This document shows positions 26,119 through 33,569 of a stretch of 33,569 nt of DNA, piece by piece. This DNA is from Rhodobacterales bacterium 56_14_T64 (GTDB taxonomy: Bacteria; Pseudomonadota; Alphaproteobacteria; Rhodobacterales; Rhodobacteraceae), in contig MAAY01000093.1 of assembly GCA_002162795.1 (NCBI GenBank), positions 807 to 34,375 of the forward strand, read 5' to 3'. The notes under the pieces are model-generated. The model did no database searches and was not told the DNA's origin. It saw only the letters and a program-made list of their open reading frames with translations. The position numbers and the translations under genes were made by a program. Every line of letters begins with the position of its first letter. Position 1 is the first letter of the stretch.

Positions 26119-27744
26119 TTAGGTTTGATTGGCGGAGTTTTGGGATAGTTTGGACAACAGCCCAGAGGTCGATCCGTCTTTGTCGTCTGTGGATGCACCT
26201 TCGACCAAGGGTAGTAGCGCCACGGCAAGTTCCTTGCCCAACTCAACGCCCCATTGATCAAACGAATTAAGTCCCCAGATGGCACCTTCGGTGAACACTC
26301 GGTGCTCGTACAGGGCGATAATCTGGCCCAACACAAATGGCGTGAGCTTTGAATAGGCTATGGTGACCGAAGGGCGGTTGCCGGGGAAGCTGAGATGAGC
26401 CGCCATGCGAGTGCGCTCAGCGCCATCAAAGCCACGCGCAGCAGCGACTTCGCTGGCCTCGGATTTGGACCGACCACGCATCAGCGCCTCGGATTGGGCC
26501 AGGCAATTGGCTTTTAGCAGGTTGTGATGATGTTGCAGGTCTGGCTCGTGTGCTTCGGCCGCGATCAAGAATTCAGTCGGCACAACTGCGGTGCCTTGGT
26601 GGATTAGCTGATAAAACGCATGCTGACCATTGGTGCCGGGTTCGCCCCAGACAATGGGTCCCGAGGCACGGGGCAGGGCGCTGCCATCTTGTGCGACTTG
26701 CTTGCCGTTGCTCTCCATATCCAGCTGCTGAAGATAGGCGGGCAAGCGGCTGAGATGTTGGTCATAGGGTAGAACGGCGCGACTGCCGTATTCGCAGATG
26801 TTATTGTGCCAGATTCCGACCAGCCCCAGCAGAACTGGCAGGTTTTCGTTCAGCGGCGCGTTTTGGAAATGACTGTCCATGGCATCTGCGCCACGCAGGA
26901 ATTCATTGAAGTTCCCCGTGCCAATGGCCAGCAGGATCGGTAGGCCAACAGGCCCCCACAGGGAATAACGTCCACCAACCCAATTCTCGAAGCCAAAGAC
27001 ACGTTCGGGGGCGATCCCCAGCGCGGCAGTCTTATCCTGCGCAGTTGAGACTGCCGCCAGGTGATCCGCAGCCTTGTCGCCCAAAGCGGCGCGTAGCCAG
27101 ACCAGCGCGGTTTCGGCATTGGTCATGGTTTCAATCGTGGTGAATGTCTTTGAGGCGATAATCACCAAAGTCCGCTGAGGGTCCAGATTGGCAAGAGTAT
27201 CGTGGATATGGGCGCCGTCCACGTTTGAGACGAAGTGGCAGCGCGGCCCGTCGTGATACGGGGCCAGTGCCAGTGTCGCCATAGCAGGGCCAAGATCCGA
27301 GCCGCCAATGCCAATATTGATGACATCGGTAAATCGACCGCCGTCAGCTGTTTTAATCTCACCGCTGCGGACCGCTTCGGCAAATTGCTCCATTTGGTTT
27401 CGGATGGTGCGGATGCCGGGTAGGACATCTTCTCCATCAACCAGAATAGGAGCGTCTGATCGGGCGCGCAGCGCGGTGTGCAGTACGGCGCGGCCTTCGG
27501 TGGTGTTGATCGGATCTCCACGGAACATCGCAGCGACCTTGCCGTTTAGATCCACGCTTTCAGCCAGCTGTACCAACAAGTTTAATGCAGTGCTGTCCAA
27601 GCTGGTTTTAGAGAAATCGAGCAGCAAGTCACCGTCTTCTGCCGAGAACTGTGCAAACCGCTTTGTGTCGTCGAACAGCGACAGGATCGGGGTCTCTGAT
27701 GTCTTGGCGCGGAGTTCTGCCAGTTGCTGCCAAATGTCACTCAT
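26119..27744 (-). CDS. pgi: Glucose-6-phosphate isomerase
   Basis: 541-residue isomerase interconverting glucose 6-phosphate and fructose 6-phosphate. Family signatures: [60 protein letters not shown] (with the catalytic Glu and His) and [14 protein letters not shown] (with the C-terminal catalytic Lys). The start at 27744 ([11 protein letters not shown]) has AAAGGG 7 bases upstream; an ATG nine codons earlier lacks a ribosome site. It is the first gene of the pgi-zwf-edd-eda operon, so fructose 6-phosphate can be fed back into the Entner-Doudoroff route. Confidence 0.96.
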   Translation of the reverse strand: MSDIWQQLAELRAKTSETPILSLFDDTKRFAQFSAEDGDLLLDFSKTSLDSTALNLLVQLAESVDLNGKVAAMFRGDPINTTEGRAVLHTALRARSDAPILVDGEDVLPGIRTIRNQMEQFAEAVRSGEIKTADGGRFTDVINIGIGGSDLGPAMATLALAPYHDGPRCHFVSNVDGAHIHDTLANLDPQRTLVIIASKTFTTIETMTNAETALVWLRAALGDKAADHLAAVSTAQDKTAALGIAPERVFGFENWVGGRYSLWGPVGLPILLAIGTGNFNEFLRGADAMDSHFQNAPLNENLPVLLGLVGIWHNNICEYGSRAVLPYDQHLSRLPAYLQQLDMESNGKQVAQDGSALPRASGPIVWGEPGTNGQHAFYQLIHQGTAVVPTEFLIAAEAHEPDLQHHHNLLKANCLAQSEALMRGRSKSEASEVAAARGFDGAERTRMAAHLSFPGNRPSVTIAYSKLTPFVLGQIIALYEHRVFTEGAIWGLNSFDQWGVELGKELAVALLPLVEGASTDDKDGSTSGLLSKLSQNSANQT

Positions 27745-27780
27745 AGTGGTACCCTTTATGCCGTTTGGCATTGACGTCTA

Positions 27781-27792
27781 GTTAGCGCTAAC
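27781..27792. promoter_or_regulatory. Perfect palindrome GTTAGCGCTAAC upstream of pgi: candidate LacI-family operator
   Basis: Perfect 12-base palindrome with the central CG typical of LacI/PurR-family operators, 37-48 bases before the pgi start. In Rhodobacter and Sinorhizobium, the LacI-family regulators CceR and PckR control central carbon genes of exactly this kind. I cannot confirm their published motif from memory, so the link is inference. No second copy was seen in the window. Confidence 0.6.
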
Positions 27793-27819
27793 ACCCATGG
27801 ACCTATCCGCAGCCAGAGT

Positions 27820-27838
27820 AAACCGTTTGATGCGGTTT
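27820..27838. other. Small inverted repeat between ABC ATPase gene and pgi
   Basis: AAACCG (27820-27825) pairs with CGGTTT (27833-27838) over a 7-base loop. It is in the 170-base gap between the upstream operon's last gene and pgi. No U-run follows on the minus strand, so it is not a convincing terminator; it may lie in the pgi promoter region. Confidence 0.35.
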
Positions 27839-27914
27839 CATGTAACAGAGGGGAGAATAATGCTCGTTTTTTGGGCAAATACCGGTTTGGGTCAATCTGA
27901 TCTAAGAGATACCA

Positions 27915-28910
27915 TTATACACGCTGGCCCTGGGAATCGAAAGCCAGGCCCTTCGAATCATTAAAATCGATGGAAATCTGATCGCCGATGGTACTGTCGT
28001 ACTGGCCAAACTCTCGGGATGTGAAGGTTAGCCCACCGCCCAGATCGATTAAAATATTGGTGTCGCCACCCAGTTTTTCGACGTGAACAACAGTGCCAGG
28101 CAGGCGGCCGTTTTTGGTGATGCGGGCATATTCGGGACGAATGCCGATATAGTGACCTGGCGCGCCATCCAATAATTCTGCGGGGACAAAATTCATCGAA
28201 GGAGAGCCGATGAATTCGGCGACAAAGCGGTTGGCGGGATTGTTGTAGATTTCCATCGGCGAGCCGATCTGTTCCACCCGTCCGTCGCGCAGCACCACGA
28301 TCTTGTCGGCCAGCGTCATTGCCTCGACCTGATCATGAGTAACGTAGATCATGCAGGTGCCAAGCTGGCGGTGCAGTCGGGCGATCTCCAGCCGGGTGTT
28401 CATTCGCAGCGCGGCATCCAGGTTCGACAGAGGCTCGTCGAACAGGAACAGATCCGGTTCGCGGACTACCGCTCGACCAATGGCAACGCGCTGACGCTGA
28501 CCACCTGACAGCTCTGATGGGCGCCGGTCCAGGTAGTCGTTCATCGACAACATCCGGCTGGCTTCGGCGACGCGGGTGGCGATCTTGTCTTTGGGCATGC
28601 GTGCCTGTTTCAGCGCCAGCGCCATGTTGTCGTGCACCGTCAAGTGCGGGTACAGCGCATAAGACTGGAACACCATGGCGATGCCGCGTTTGGCAGGGGG
28701 CACGTCGTTGACCAAGTTGCCACTGATCTCGACATCACCCGAACTGGCCTCCTCCAACCCGGAGATCACCCGCAATAGAGTCGATTTTCCGCAGCCCGAG
28801 GGGCCAACAAAGACCACAAATTCACCTTCCTCGACGGTCAGATTGATGTCTTTCAGCACCTCGACTGCCCCAAAGGATTTGCAAACATTGCTAAGTTTGA
28901 GAGCGGTCAT
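27915..28910 (-). CDS. Sugar ABC importer, ATP-binding protein (MalK/UgpC type)
   Basis: 331-residue CUT1-class ATPase. Walker [10 protein letters not shown] is at 36-44, signature [14 protein letters not shown] from 134, Walker B LFLFDE at 154-159 and the switch His in [16 protein letters not shown]. The C-terminal ~95 residues form the TOBE/regulatory domain ([26 protein letters not shown]). Its ATG overlaps the stop of the oxidoreductase gene (ATGA). It is the last gene of the murQ-containing operon and energises the two permeases. A longer-range role with other CUT1 importers is possible because MalK-type ATPases can be shared. Confidence 0.92.
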   Translation of the reverse strand: MTALKLSNVCKSFGAVEVLKDINLTVEEGEFVVFVGPSGCGKSTLLRVISGLEEASSGDVEISGNLVNDVPPAKRGIAMVFQSYALYPHLTVHDNMALALKQARMPKDKIATRVAEASRMLSMNDYLDRRPSELSGGQRQRVAIGRAVVREPDLFLFDEPLSNLDAALRMNTRLEIARLHRQLGTCMIYVTHDQVEAMTLADKIVVLRDGRVEQIGSPMEIYNNPANRFVAEFIGSPSMNFVPAELLDGAPGHYIGIRPEYARITKNGRLPGTVVHVEKLGGDTNILIDLGGGLTFTSREFGQYDSTIGDQISIDFNDSKGLAFDSQGQRV

Positions 28911-29941
28911 GATGGGGATCCAGTCAGGTCAACGGGGCAGCCGGAGCGAATGCTCTGGTCGGCGGCCAAACAAATTTCCAGCGACGACACGGCGTCACTC
29001 ATGTGGCGGGTCAAGTCGATGTCCTCAGAAATGGCGCGCAGCACATAAGCTTGCTCAGCATCACACAATTGTTGGTGGCCGGGCTCATCCGGCAAGTCGA
29101 TCAAGTGATCCCCCGAGGACCGGTGTACCAGCAGGGCGCCAACAGCGGTGTGACCGTCAACATCATCGGACCCTGTCTTGCCTTTTTCAGTGATCGAGAC
29201 CGAGCCATTGGGAGAGATCACGTCTTTTACAAAAAACGCGGTTTCCGACATCATCGGGCCCCAGCCAGCCTCGTACCAGGCAAGTGAGCCATCGTCGAAC
29301 ACCACTTGAAACTGGCCGTAGTTATACATATCCACGGCAATCTCATCCGACAGACGCAGGCCCATACCATTGACCTGAACAGGTTTGGCATCGGTGATCT
29401 GGCACATCACATCGACGTAATGCACGCCGCAATCAACAATCGGCGAGGTGGTCTGCATTAGAGCCTTATGAGTTTCCCAAGTGGCGCCGCTGGATTGCTG
29501 GTTCAGGTTCATCCGGAACACAAATGGCCCACCAAGATTGCGCGCCTCATTGATCAGTCGCACCCACGACGGGTGGTGGCGCAGGATATAGCCGACCACC
29601 AGTTTGCGGCTCAGTTCGACCGCCTTTGCAGTAACGCGGCGGGCATCCTGGACCGTAAGGGCCAGCGGTTTTTCCACAAACACATCTGCTCCAGCCTCCA
29701 TCGCGGCAATGGCATAGTCTGCGTGACTGTCGGAATAGGTGGCGACCACCACAAGATCAGGTTTGACCGCGGCCAGTGCGGCATGGAAGTCGGTGAACAC
29801 CGGGTAGCCCTGTAGGTCCGGTGCGGTGACCTTGCCAGACCGATTGACCAGCCCGACAATCTGCGCGTCCGGGTGTTTGTGGTGGGCCAAAGCATGGGAC
29901 AGGCCCATATTTCCCAGACCAGCAATTAGAACGCGGATCAT
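28907..29941 (-). CDS. Gfo/Idh/MocA-family oxidoreductase
   Basis: 344-residue NAD(P)-dependent sugar oxidoreductase. The Rossmann motif is IAGLGNMG (6-13), EKP is at 90-92 (Lys91), and the catalytic-type segment [11 protein letters not shown] has Asp170 and His174. The start at 29941 is set by the Rossmann fold and the ATGA overlap with the permease stop; an open frame upstream to 30352 lies inside the permease gene and is not part of it. Being inside a sugar-uptake operon with murQ, it probably oxidises or epimerises the imported sugar or a derivative. The substrate is unknown. Confidence 0.85.
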   Translation of the reverse strand: MIRVLIAGLGNMGLSHALAHHKHPDAQIVGLVNRSGKVTAPDLQGYPVFTDFHAALAAVKPDLVVVATYSDSHADYAIAAMEAGADVFVEKPLALTVQDARRVTAKAVELSRKLVVGYILRHHPSWVRLINEARNLGGPFVFRMNLNQQSSGATWETHKALMQTTSPIVDCGVHYVDVMCQITDAKPVQVNGMGLRLSDEIAVDMYNYGQFQVVFDDGSLAWYEAGWGPMMSETAFFVKDVISPNGSVSITEKGKTGSDDVDGHTAVGALLVHRSSGDHLIDLPDEPGHQQLCDAEQAYVLRAISEDIDLTRHMSDAVSSLEICLAADQSIRSGCPVDLTGSPS

Positions 29942-30777
29942 TTCACGGCTCCTGAAGTGATGCCCCGGATCAGCTGACGCGAGAAGATTACATAGAGGAT
30001 CATCACCGGCAGGATCGCCATCGACAGCGCCGACAGCACGGCATTCCAATCGGTGACAAACTGGCCGATAAACACCTGACTGCCCAGTGTTAGGGTCTTT
30101 GTTTCCTCGGCGGGGGCCAAGATCAGTGGGAACCACAAGTCGTTCCAGATCGGAATCATGTTGAACACTGCCACGGTCGCCATCGCCGGGCGCACCAGCG
30201 GCAGCACCAGCCGAAAGAAGATGGTGTATTCCGACAACCCGTCGATGCGGCCGGCGTTTTTCAGGTCGTCTGAAACTTGCCGCATGAACTCGGACAGGAT
30301 GAACACCGCCAGCGGCAGACCTTGTGCGGTATAGACGAGGATCAGCGCCCACAGCGTGTTGACCAATCCGCTACTGACCATCATTTCCAGAATCGCAACG
30401 GTACCAATGCGGATCGGGATCATGATCCCCAGCGCCAGATACAATCCCATTATCATATTGCCCTTGAACCGGTATTCGGCCAACGCAAAGGCGGCCATAG
30501 CGCCAAACAGTAACACAAAGAACAATGTGGCCACGGTGACGATCATCGAGTTCTGAAAGTACTGGAAGAAATCCCCCTGCTTCATCACCGTCTGATAGCC
30601 AATCAGCGTGAAGGTGTCGGCATCCGGCAGTGCCAGTGGGTCGCGAAAGATTGCTTTGCGTGTCTTGAAGCTGTTGATCAGGATCACAAAAACAGGAAAC
30701 AGAGCGATCAAAGTATAGGTCAGTAGCGCGACATGCACGGCAATGCTGCTAAACGGGTTGGCGCGGGCTTTGGACAT
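29938..30777 (-). CDS. Sugar ABC importer, permease 2 (MalG/UgpE type)
   Basis: 279-residue inner-membrane permease with about six helices; the first is AVHVALLTYTLIALFPVFV. The EAA loop, DDLKNAGRIDGLSEYTIFFRLVLPL, contacts the ATPase. The start at 30777 (MSKARANPF) has AAGGAGG 6 bases upstream; a longer frame to 30846 runs into the preceding gene. It begins 10 bases after the permease 1 stop and overlaps the oxidoreductase gene (ATGA). Confidence 0.92.
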   Translation of the reverse strand: MSKARANPFSSIAVHVALLTYTLIALFPVFVILINSFKTRKAIFRDPLALPDADTFTLIGYQTVMKQGDFFQYFQNSMIVTVATLFFVLLFGAMAAFALAEYRFKGNMIMGLYLALGIMIPIRIGTVAILEMMVSSGLVNTLWALILVYTAQGLPLAVFILSEFMRQVSDDLKNAGRIDGLSEYTIFFRLVLPLVRPAMATVAVFNMIPIWNDLWFPLILAPAEETKTLTLGSQVFIGQFVTDWNAVLSALSMAILPVMILYVIFSRQLIRGITSGAVK

Positions 30778-30787
30778 CTTTGCCTCC

Positions 30788-31702
30788 TTAGAACTGATAG
30801 CGGCGCAGGCGGGTCTGGATGCCAAACAGGTAAATGCAGACGCCAATCAGGATGATGCCAAACATGCCGCTGGCGATGGCGGACCCCATATGCGGATCAC
30901 CCAGCTGCAGCTGGAAGCCAAAGAAGGTGCGATACATGAAGGTACCCAGAATATCGGTCGAGAAGGCGGGCCCGGCAAGGGCTCCTTGGGTGGTGTAGAT
31001 CAGGTCAAAGGCGTTAAAATTGGCAACAAATGTTAGGATCGAAATGATCCCGATCGACGGCAGGATCAGCGGCAGCTTGATTTTCCAGAAGGCTGAAAAC
31101 CCGGTGATACCGTCAACCTCGCCTGCCTCTAACACTTCTTCGGGGATCGCTAGCAGGGCAGCGTAGATCAGCATCATCGGGATGCCGACAAACTGCCAGA
31201 CCGAGATCAGAGACAGAGTGGTTAGTGCGTACTCTTCCTTGCCTAGGTAAGGCGCAAAGAGCCAATGTAATCCTACCGCTTTCAGCATGTCGGGGGTGAT
31301 GCCCCAGATCGGCGACAGGATCAGTTTCCAGGCAAAGCCGACGATGACGAAGGATAAGATGGTGGGTACAAAGATGGCAGTGCGATACAGAGCGGCAAAG
31401 CGTAACCGTGGGTGGCTGAGGATCGCCGCAAGGGCGATGCCAATTGGGTTTTGCACGATCATGTGAATGAAGAAGAACCACATGTTATTGCCTAGGGCGT
31501 TCCAGAACTGACCGGACCAATGAGGGTTGCCAAACAGGGTGCGGAAATTTTCCAACCCGACAAAATGGCGGACTTGATCAACTTCAGTGTACAGCGCCAG
31601 TCGCAAAGTGTTGAACAGCGGGAAGATCATGATGGCAGTGTAGACCAGCACAGCAGGGGCTAAGAATACTACAATGTGCCATTTGATGCGTGGTCTTTTC
31701 AT
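30788..31702 (-). CDS. Sugar ABC importer, permease 1 (MalF/UgpA type)
   Basis: 304-residue permease with about six helices, starting IVVFLAPAVLVYTAIMIFPLF. The EAA loop is EVLEAGEVDGITGFSAFWKIKLPL. The start at 31702 (MKRPRIKWH) has AGGAAGAGAG upstream. That ribosome site overlaps the 3' arm of the hairpin between the binding-protein gene and this gene, so the hairpin may limit translation. It forms a heterodimer with permease 2. Confidence 0.92.
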   Translation of the reverse strand: MKRPRIKWHIVVFLAPAVLVYTAIMIFPLFNTLRLALYTEVDQVRHFVGLENFRTLFGNPHWSGQFWNALGNNMWFFFIHMIVQNPIGIALAAILSHPRLRFAALYRTAIFVPTILSFVIVGFAWKLILSPIWGITPDMLKAVGLHWLFAPYLGKEEYALTTLSLISVWQFVGIPMMLIYAALLAIPEEVLEAGEVDGITGFSAFWKIKLPLILPSIGIISILTFVANFNAFDLIYTTQGALAGPAFSTDILGTFMYRTFFGFQLQLGDPHMGSAIASGMFGIILIGVCIYLFGIQTRLRRYQF

Positions 31703-31713
31703 GTCACTCTCTT

Positions 31714-31739
31714 CCTGTTGGGTGTTCCGGGCCAACAGG
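31714..31739 (-). other. 8-bp intercistronic hairpin after sugar-binding-protein gene, overlapping permease ribosome site
   Basis: CCTGTTGG (31714-31721) pairs with CCAACAGG (31732-31739) over a 10-base loop. On the transcribed minus strand it follows the binding-protein gene. Its 3' arm includes the AGG that begins the ribosome site of permease 1. It can act to protect the upstream message and to reduce permease translation. Confidence 0.7.
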
Positions 31740-31764
31740 TGGCCCAGAACTTTAATGCTAGGTT

Positions 31765-33015
31765 TTACTTCTGCGGCGCGTACCAGCTTTCCAAGCCGGT
31801 CTGCAGTTCCATGCCAAGATCAGCGGCGGATTTGCTGCCTTTAATCGCGGCAACCGAGGCGCCCCAAGTCTCGTTCTCCAGGTTTGGCGTGCCACGTGAC
31901 AGGACTTGATAGGTCGAGCGGATGGTGGATTCACACTCGCCACGCCAGCTGACAAATTCCTGCGCCAGCGGGTCTTCCATCGCGACGTCATGGTTGGACA
32001 GCGAGAAGAAGCCCGGCAGCGCGTTGGCGTAGATCGAGGCGAACTCAGATGTGCCCATCCAGTTGAGGAAGGTTTTGGCAGCCTCGGCATTGGGAGATGC
32101 AGCATTCATACCCAGCGCGATGTCGGTGTGATCCGAGATGTAGCAGGTGTCGCCCGCGTTCATCACTGGTGGCTTAAAGGCCCCCATGGCGAAATCGGCC
32201 TGTGCGTTAAAGCCAGTGATCTCCCAGCTGCCAGCCGGATAGATTGCAGCGCGGCCCAAGGTAAAGATGTTCTGGCTGTCCGGATAGGTCTGCGCCTCAT
32301 AGCCGTCACCCAGATACTCGTTCCACTTGGCGAGAGTCTCATAAGGGGCAACCCACTGCGGATCAGTCAGCTTTTGCTCACCTGCGATCAGCGCCAACCG
32401 GCCTTCCTCGCCTTTCCAGTAGTTCGGACCAATGTTGTTATAGCCCATGGTGGCGGCTTCCCACTGGTCGTTGGTGCCCATCGCCAGCGGAATGTAATTG
32501 CCATCCGCTTTGATGGTTTCAAGCGCGGCAAAGAACTGTTCTTCTGTCTCTGGGATCTCCAGACCCAGTTCTGCAAACGCATCCTTGTTGTAGATGAAGC
32601 CGTGGATCACCGAAGCCATTGGCATGCAGAACGAGGCAGCAGCATCGTCGGTTTGCCAGGCGGACTTGGCAACGGGTGAGAAGTTATCCATGCCGTCGAG
32701 GTCAGATAGGTCGGCCAAATGGCCAGCGTCATACAGCGCCAGTGAGGCATCGAAGGGACGGCAGGTGATCAGATCGCCGGCGCTGCCCGCATCCAGTTTT
32801 GAGTTCAGCACCGCGTTGTATTCTGCTGGGGCCGACGGGGTGAACTTGACCTTGATGTCGGGGTTGGCGGCCTCAAACGCTGGGATGATCTTATCCTGCC
32901 ACAGGATCAGGTCATCATTGCGCCAGCTTTCGATGGTCAGTGTCACTTCGGCGGCAGCAGCGCCACCCAAAATAGTCGAGCCCAGAAGTGCAAGGCTGAG
33001 TAGTTTCCGGTTCAT
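31765..33015 (-). CDS. Sugar ABC importer, periplasmic binding protein (family 1)
   Basis: 416-residue extracellular solute-binding protein. The signal peptide is MNRKLLSLALLGSTILGG with cleavage near GAAAAEV. The mature part shows the family 1 (MalE/UgpB-like) pattern: LTIESWRNDDLILWQ, then IIPAFEAANPDIKVKF and NSKLDAGSAGDLITC. GGGAGAAAGAC precedes the ATG. It follows murQ by 44 bases. The ligand is not known; murQ next to it points to an amino sugar such as N-acetylmuramic acid or its anhydro form, but a chitin- or plant-derived sugar cannot be excluded. Confidence 0.9.
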   Translation of the reverse strand: MNRKLLSLALLGSTILGGAAAAEVTLTIESWRNDDLILWQDKIIPAFEAANPDIKVKFTPSAPAEYNAVLNSKLDAGSAGDLITCRPFDASLALYDAGHLADLSDLDGMDNFSPVAKSAWQTDDAAASFCMPMASVIHGFIYNKDAFAELGLEIPETEEQFFAALETIKADGNYIPLAMGTNDQWEAATMGYNNIGPNYWKGEEGRLALIAGEQKLTDPQWVAPYETLAKWNEYLGDGYEAQTYPDSQNIFTLGRAAIYPAGSWEITGFNAQADFAMGAFKPPVMNAGDTCYISDHTDIALGMNAASPNAEAAKTFLNWMGTSEFASIYANALPGFFSLSNHDVAMEDPLAQEFVSWRGECESTIRSTYQVLSRGTPNLENETWGASVAAIKGSKSAADLGMELQTGLESWYAPQK

Positions 33016-33059
33016 GTCTTTCTCCCTTATGTGTCGTTATTTGGCCTTGTGGGCCATGG

Positions 33060-33569
33060 TCATAGGTGCCGCAGGGCGGCACGTAGGTCTCCGTTGGCCT
33101 GCTCGATTTTGTTTTTTGCTTGTTCGAGTGACGTGGCTCCGGCGGCCAGCAGTACGGCGGGTTTAACCGCTCCATTTGCTTGTTGCAGGCAGTCCTGAGC
33201 GGTGGCGTTTGAGGCGCCGGTAATGTGGGTGACGATGCCAACTGCGCGCGCGCGCAGCTTTTCATTGTCGGCCACCAGATTGACCATCATGCCGTCAAAC
33301 ACGTGACCCAGGCGGATGCCGGTCAGGGTTGAAATCATGTTCAGCGCCACCTTTTGCGCCGTGGCGGCGCCCAAGCGGGTAGAACCGGCAATCAATTCTG
33401 GTGGAGTGCCCAAGTGAATAGCGACATCCGCCAGTGAGAACAGCGGTGCGTCGGCATTGTTGGCAATGCATATGATGGCTGCACCGCGATCCCGCGCGGC
33501 CTGTGCAAAGCTCAGCGGGTAGGGGGTCGATCCACTTGCCGAGATTGCAATGATACAATCCTGCGCCTG
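33060..33569 (-). CDS. murQ: N-acetylmuramic acid 6-phosphate etherase (C-terminal part; 5' end outside the window)
   Basis: The last 169 codons are visible, open to the window edge. They begin in the SIS sugar-phosphate domain (CIIAISASGSTPYPLSFA, a Ser-rich phosphate loop) and continue with PELIAGSTRLGAATAQKVAL, then GHVFDGMMVNLVADNEKLR, both MurQ signatures. They end in the small C-terminal helical domain (about 60 residues). MurQ removes D-lactate from MurNAc 6-phosphate, giving GlcNAc 6-phosphate, in cell-wall recycling. Its glutamate catalytic residues lie in the missing part. It is upstream in the same operon as the sugar importer. Operon start and promoter are outside the window. Confidence 0.9.
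   Translation of the reverse strand, partial: QAQDCIIAISASGSTPYPLSFAQAARDRGAAIICIANNADAPLFSLADVAIHLGTPPELIAGSTRLGAATAQKVALNMISTLTGIRLGHVFDGMMVNLVADNEKLRARAVGIVTHITGASNATAQDCLQQANGAVKPAVLLAAGATSLEQAKNKIEQANGDLRAALRHL

Noticed and set aside
29942-30352. N-terminal extension of the Gfo/Idh/MocA gene
   Set aside because: It lies inside the permease gene in another frame; the Rossmann fold and the ATGA overlap set the start at 29941.
31906-32679. 257-codon plus-strand open frame opposite the sugar-binding-protein gene
   Set aside because: Antisense shadow of a clearly recognised gene; no motif or ribosome site.

Overview
The window reads as chromosomal DNA of an alphaproteobacterium, most likely a marine Rhodobacterales (Roseobacter-type) organism. 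This rests on family resemblance of the proteins, on the Entner-Doudoroff gene set, on the GbpR/ChvE/GguAB sugar importer and on the mix of ABC and (relic) TRAP transport genes. No database search was possible, so the taxon is an inference. No tRNA, rRNA or CRISPR array was seen.

Layout. (1) 1-5334 looks like an accessory island, visibly more AT-rich than the rest. It holds a decayed IS3-family transposase (1-633) and then three minus-strand genes for glycan decoration: a two-domain alpha/beta-hydrolase + glycosyltransferase, a sulfotransferase, and a two-domain glycosyltransferase + O-methyltransferase. (2) 5808-7109 is an intact histidinol dehydrogenase gene standing alone. (3) 7132-8983 is a decayed minus-strand transport/amidase operon: an intact amidase between the tail of a probable TRAP permease gene and a deleted oligopeptide-ABC ATPase gene. 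(4) 8984-17550 is a pentose/hexose regulon: a LysR regulator of GbpR type diverges from chvE-gguA-gguB, followed by an arabinonate dehydratase, an aldose 1-dehydrogenase and a 2-keto-3-deoxy-arabinonate dehydratase. Together these give import and most of the non-phosphorylative L-arabinose route (and probably oxidation of D-galactose). (5) 17871-22080 is a phosphonate-type ABC importer, phnD-phnC-phnE-phnE, followed by a phosphoglycolate-phosphatase-like HAD gene. (6) 22149-27744, minus strand, is pgi-zwf-edd-eda, which takes fructose/glucose 6-phosphate to pyruvate plus glyceraldehyde 3-phosphate; no pgl gene lies in it. A perfect 12-base palindrome upstream of pgi is a good candidate operator for a LacI-family regulator. 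(7) 27915-33569, minus strand, is murQ (cut by the window end), a sugar-binding protein, two permeases, a Gfo/Idh/MocA oxidoreductase and an ABC ATPase: a probable amino-sugar or wall-sugar uptake operon.

Genes within operons are tightly packed, with ATGA or TAATG overlaps at several junctions. In all three ABC operons a strong RNA hairpin sits directly after the binding-protein gene, suggesting a shared way to make more binding protein than membrane components. The least familiar part is the glycan-decoration group at 697-5334, with two unusual domain fusions and a sulfotransferase. The other operons are recognisable pathways with some missing steps.
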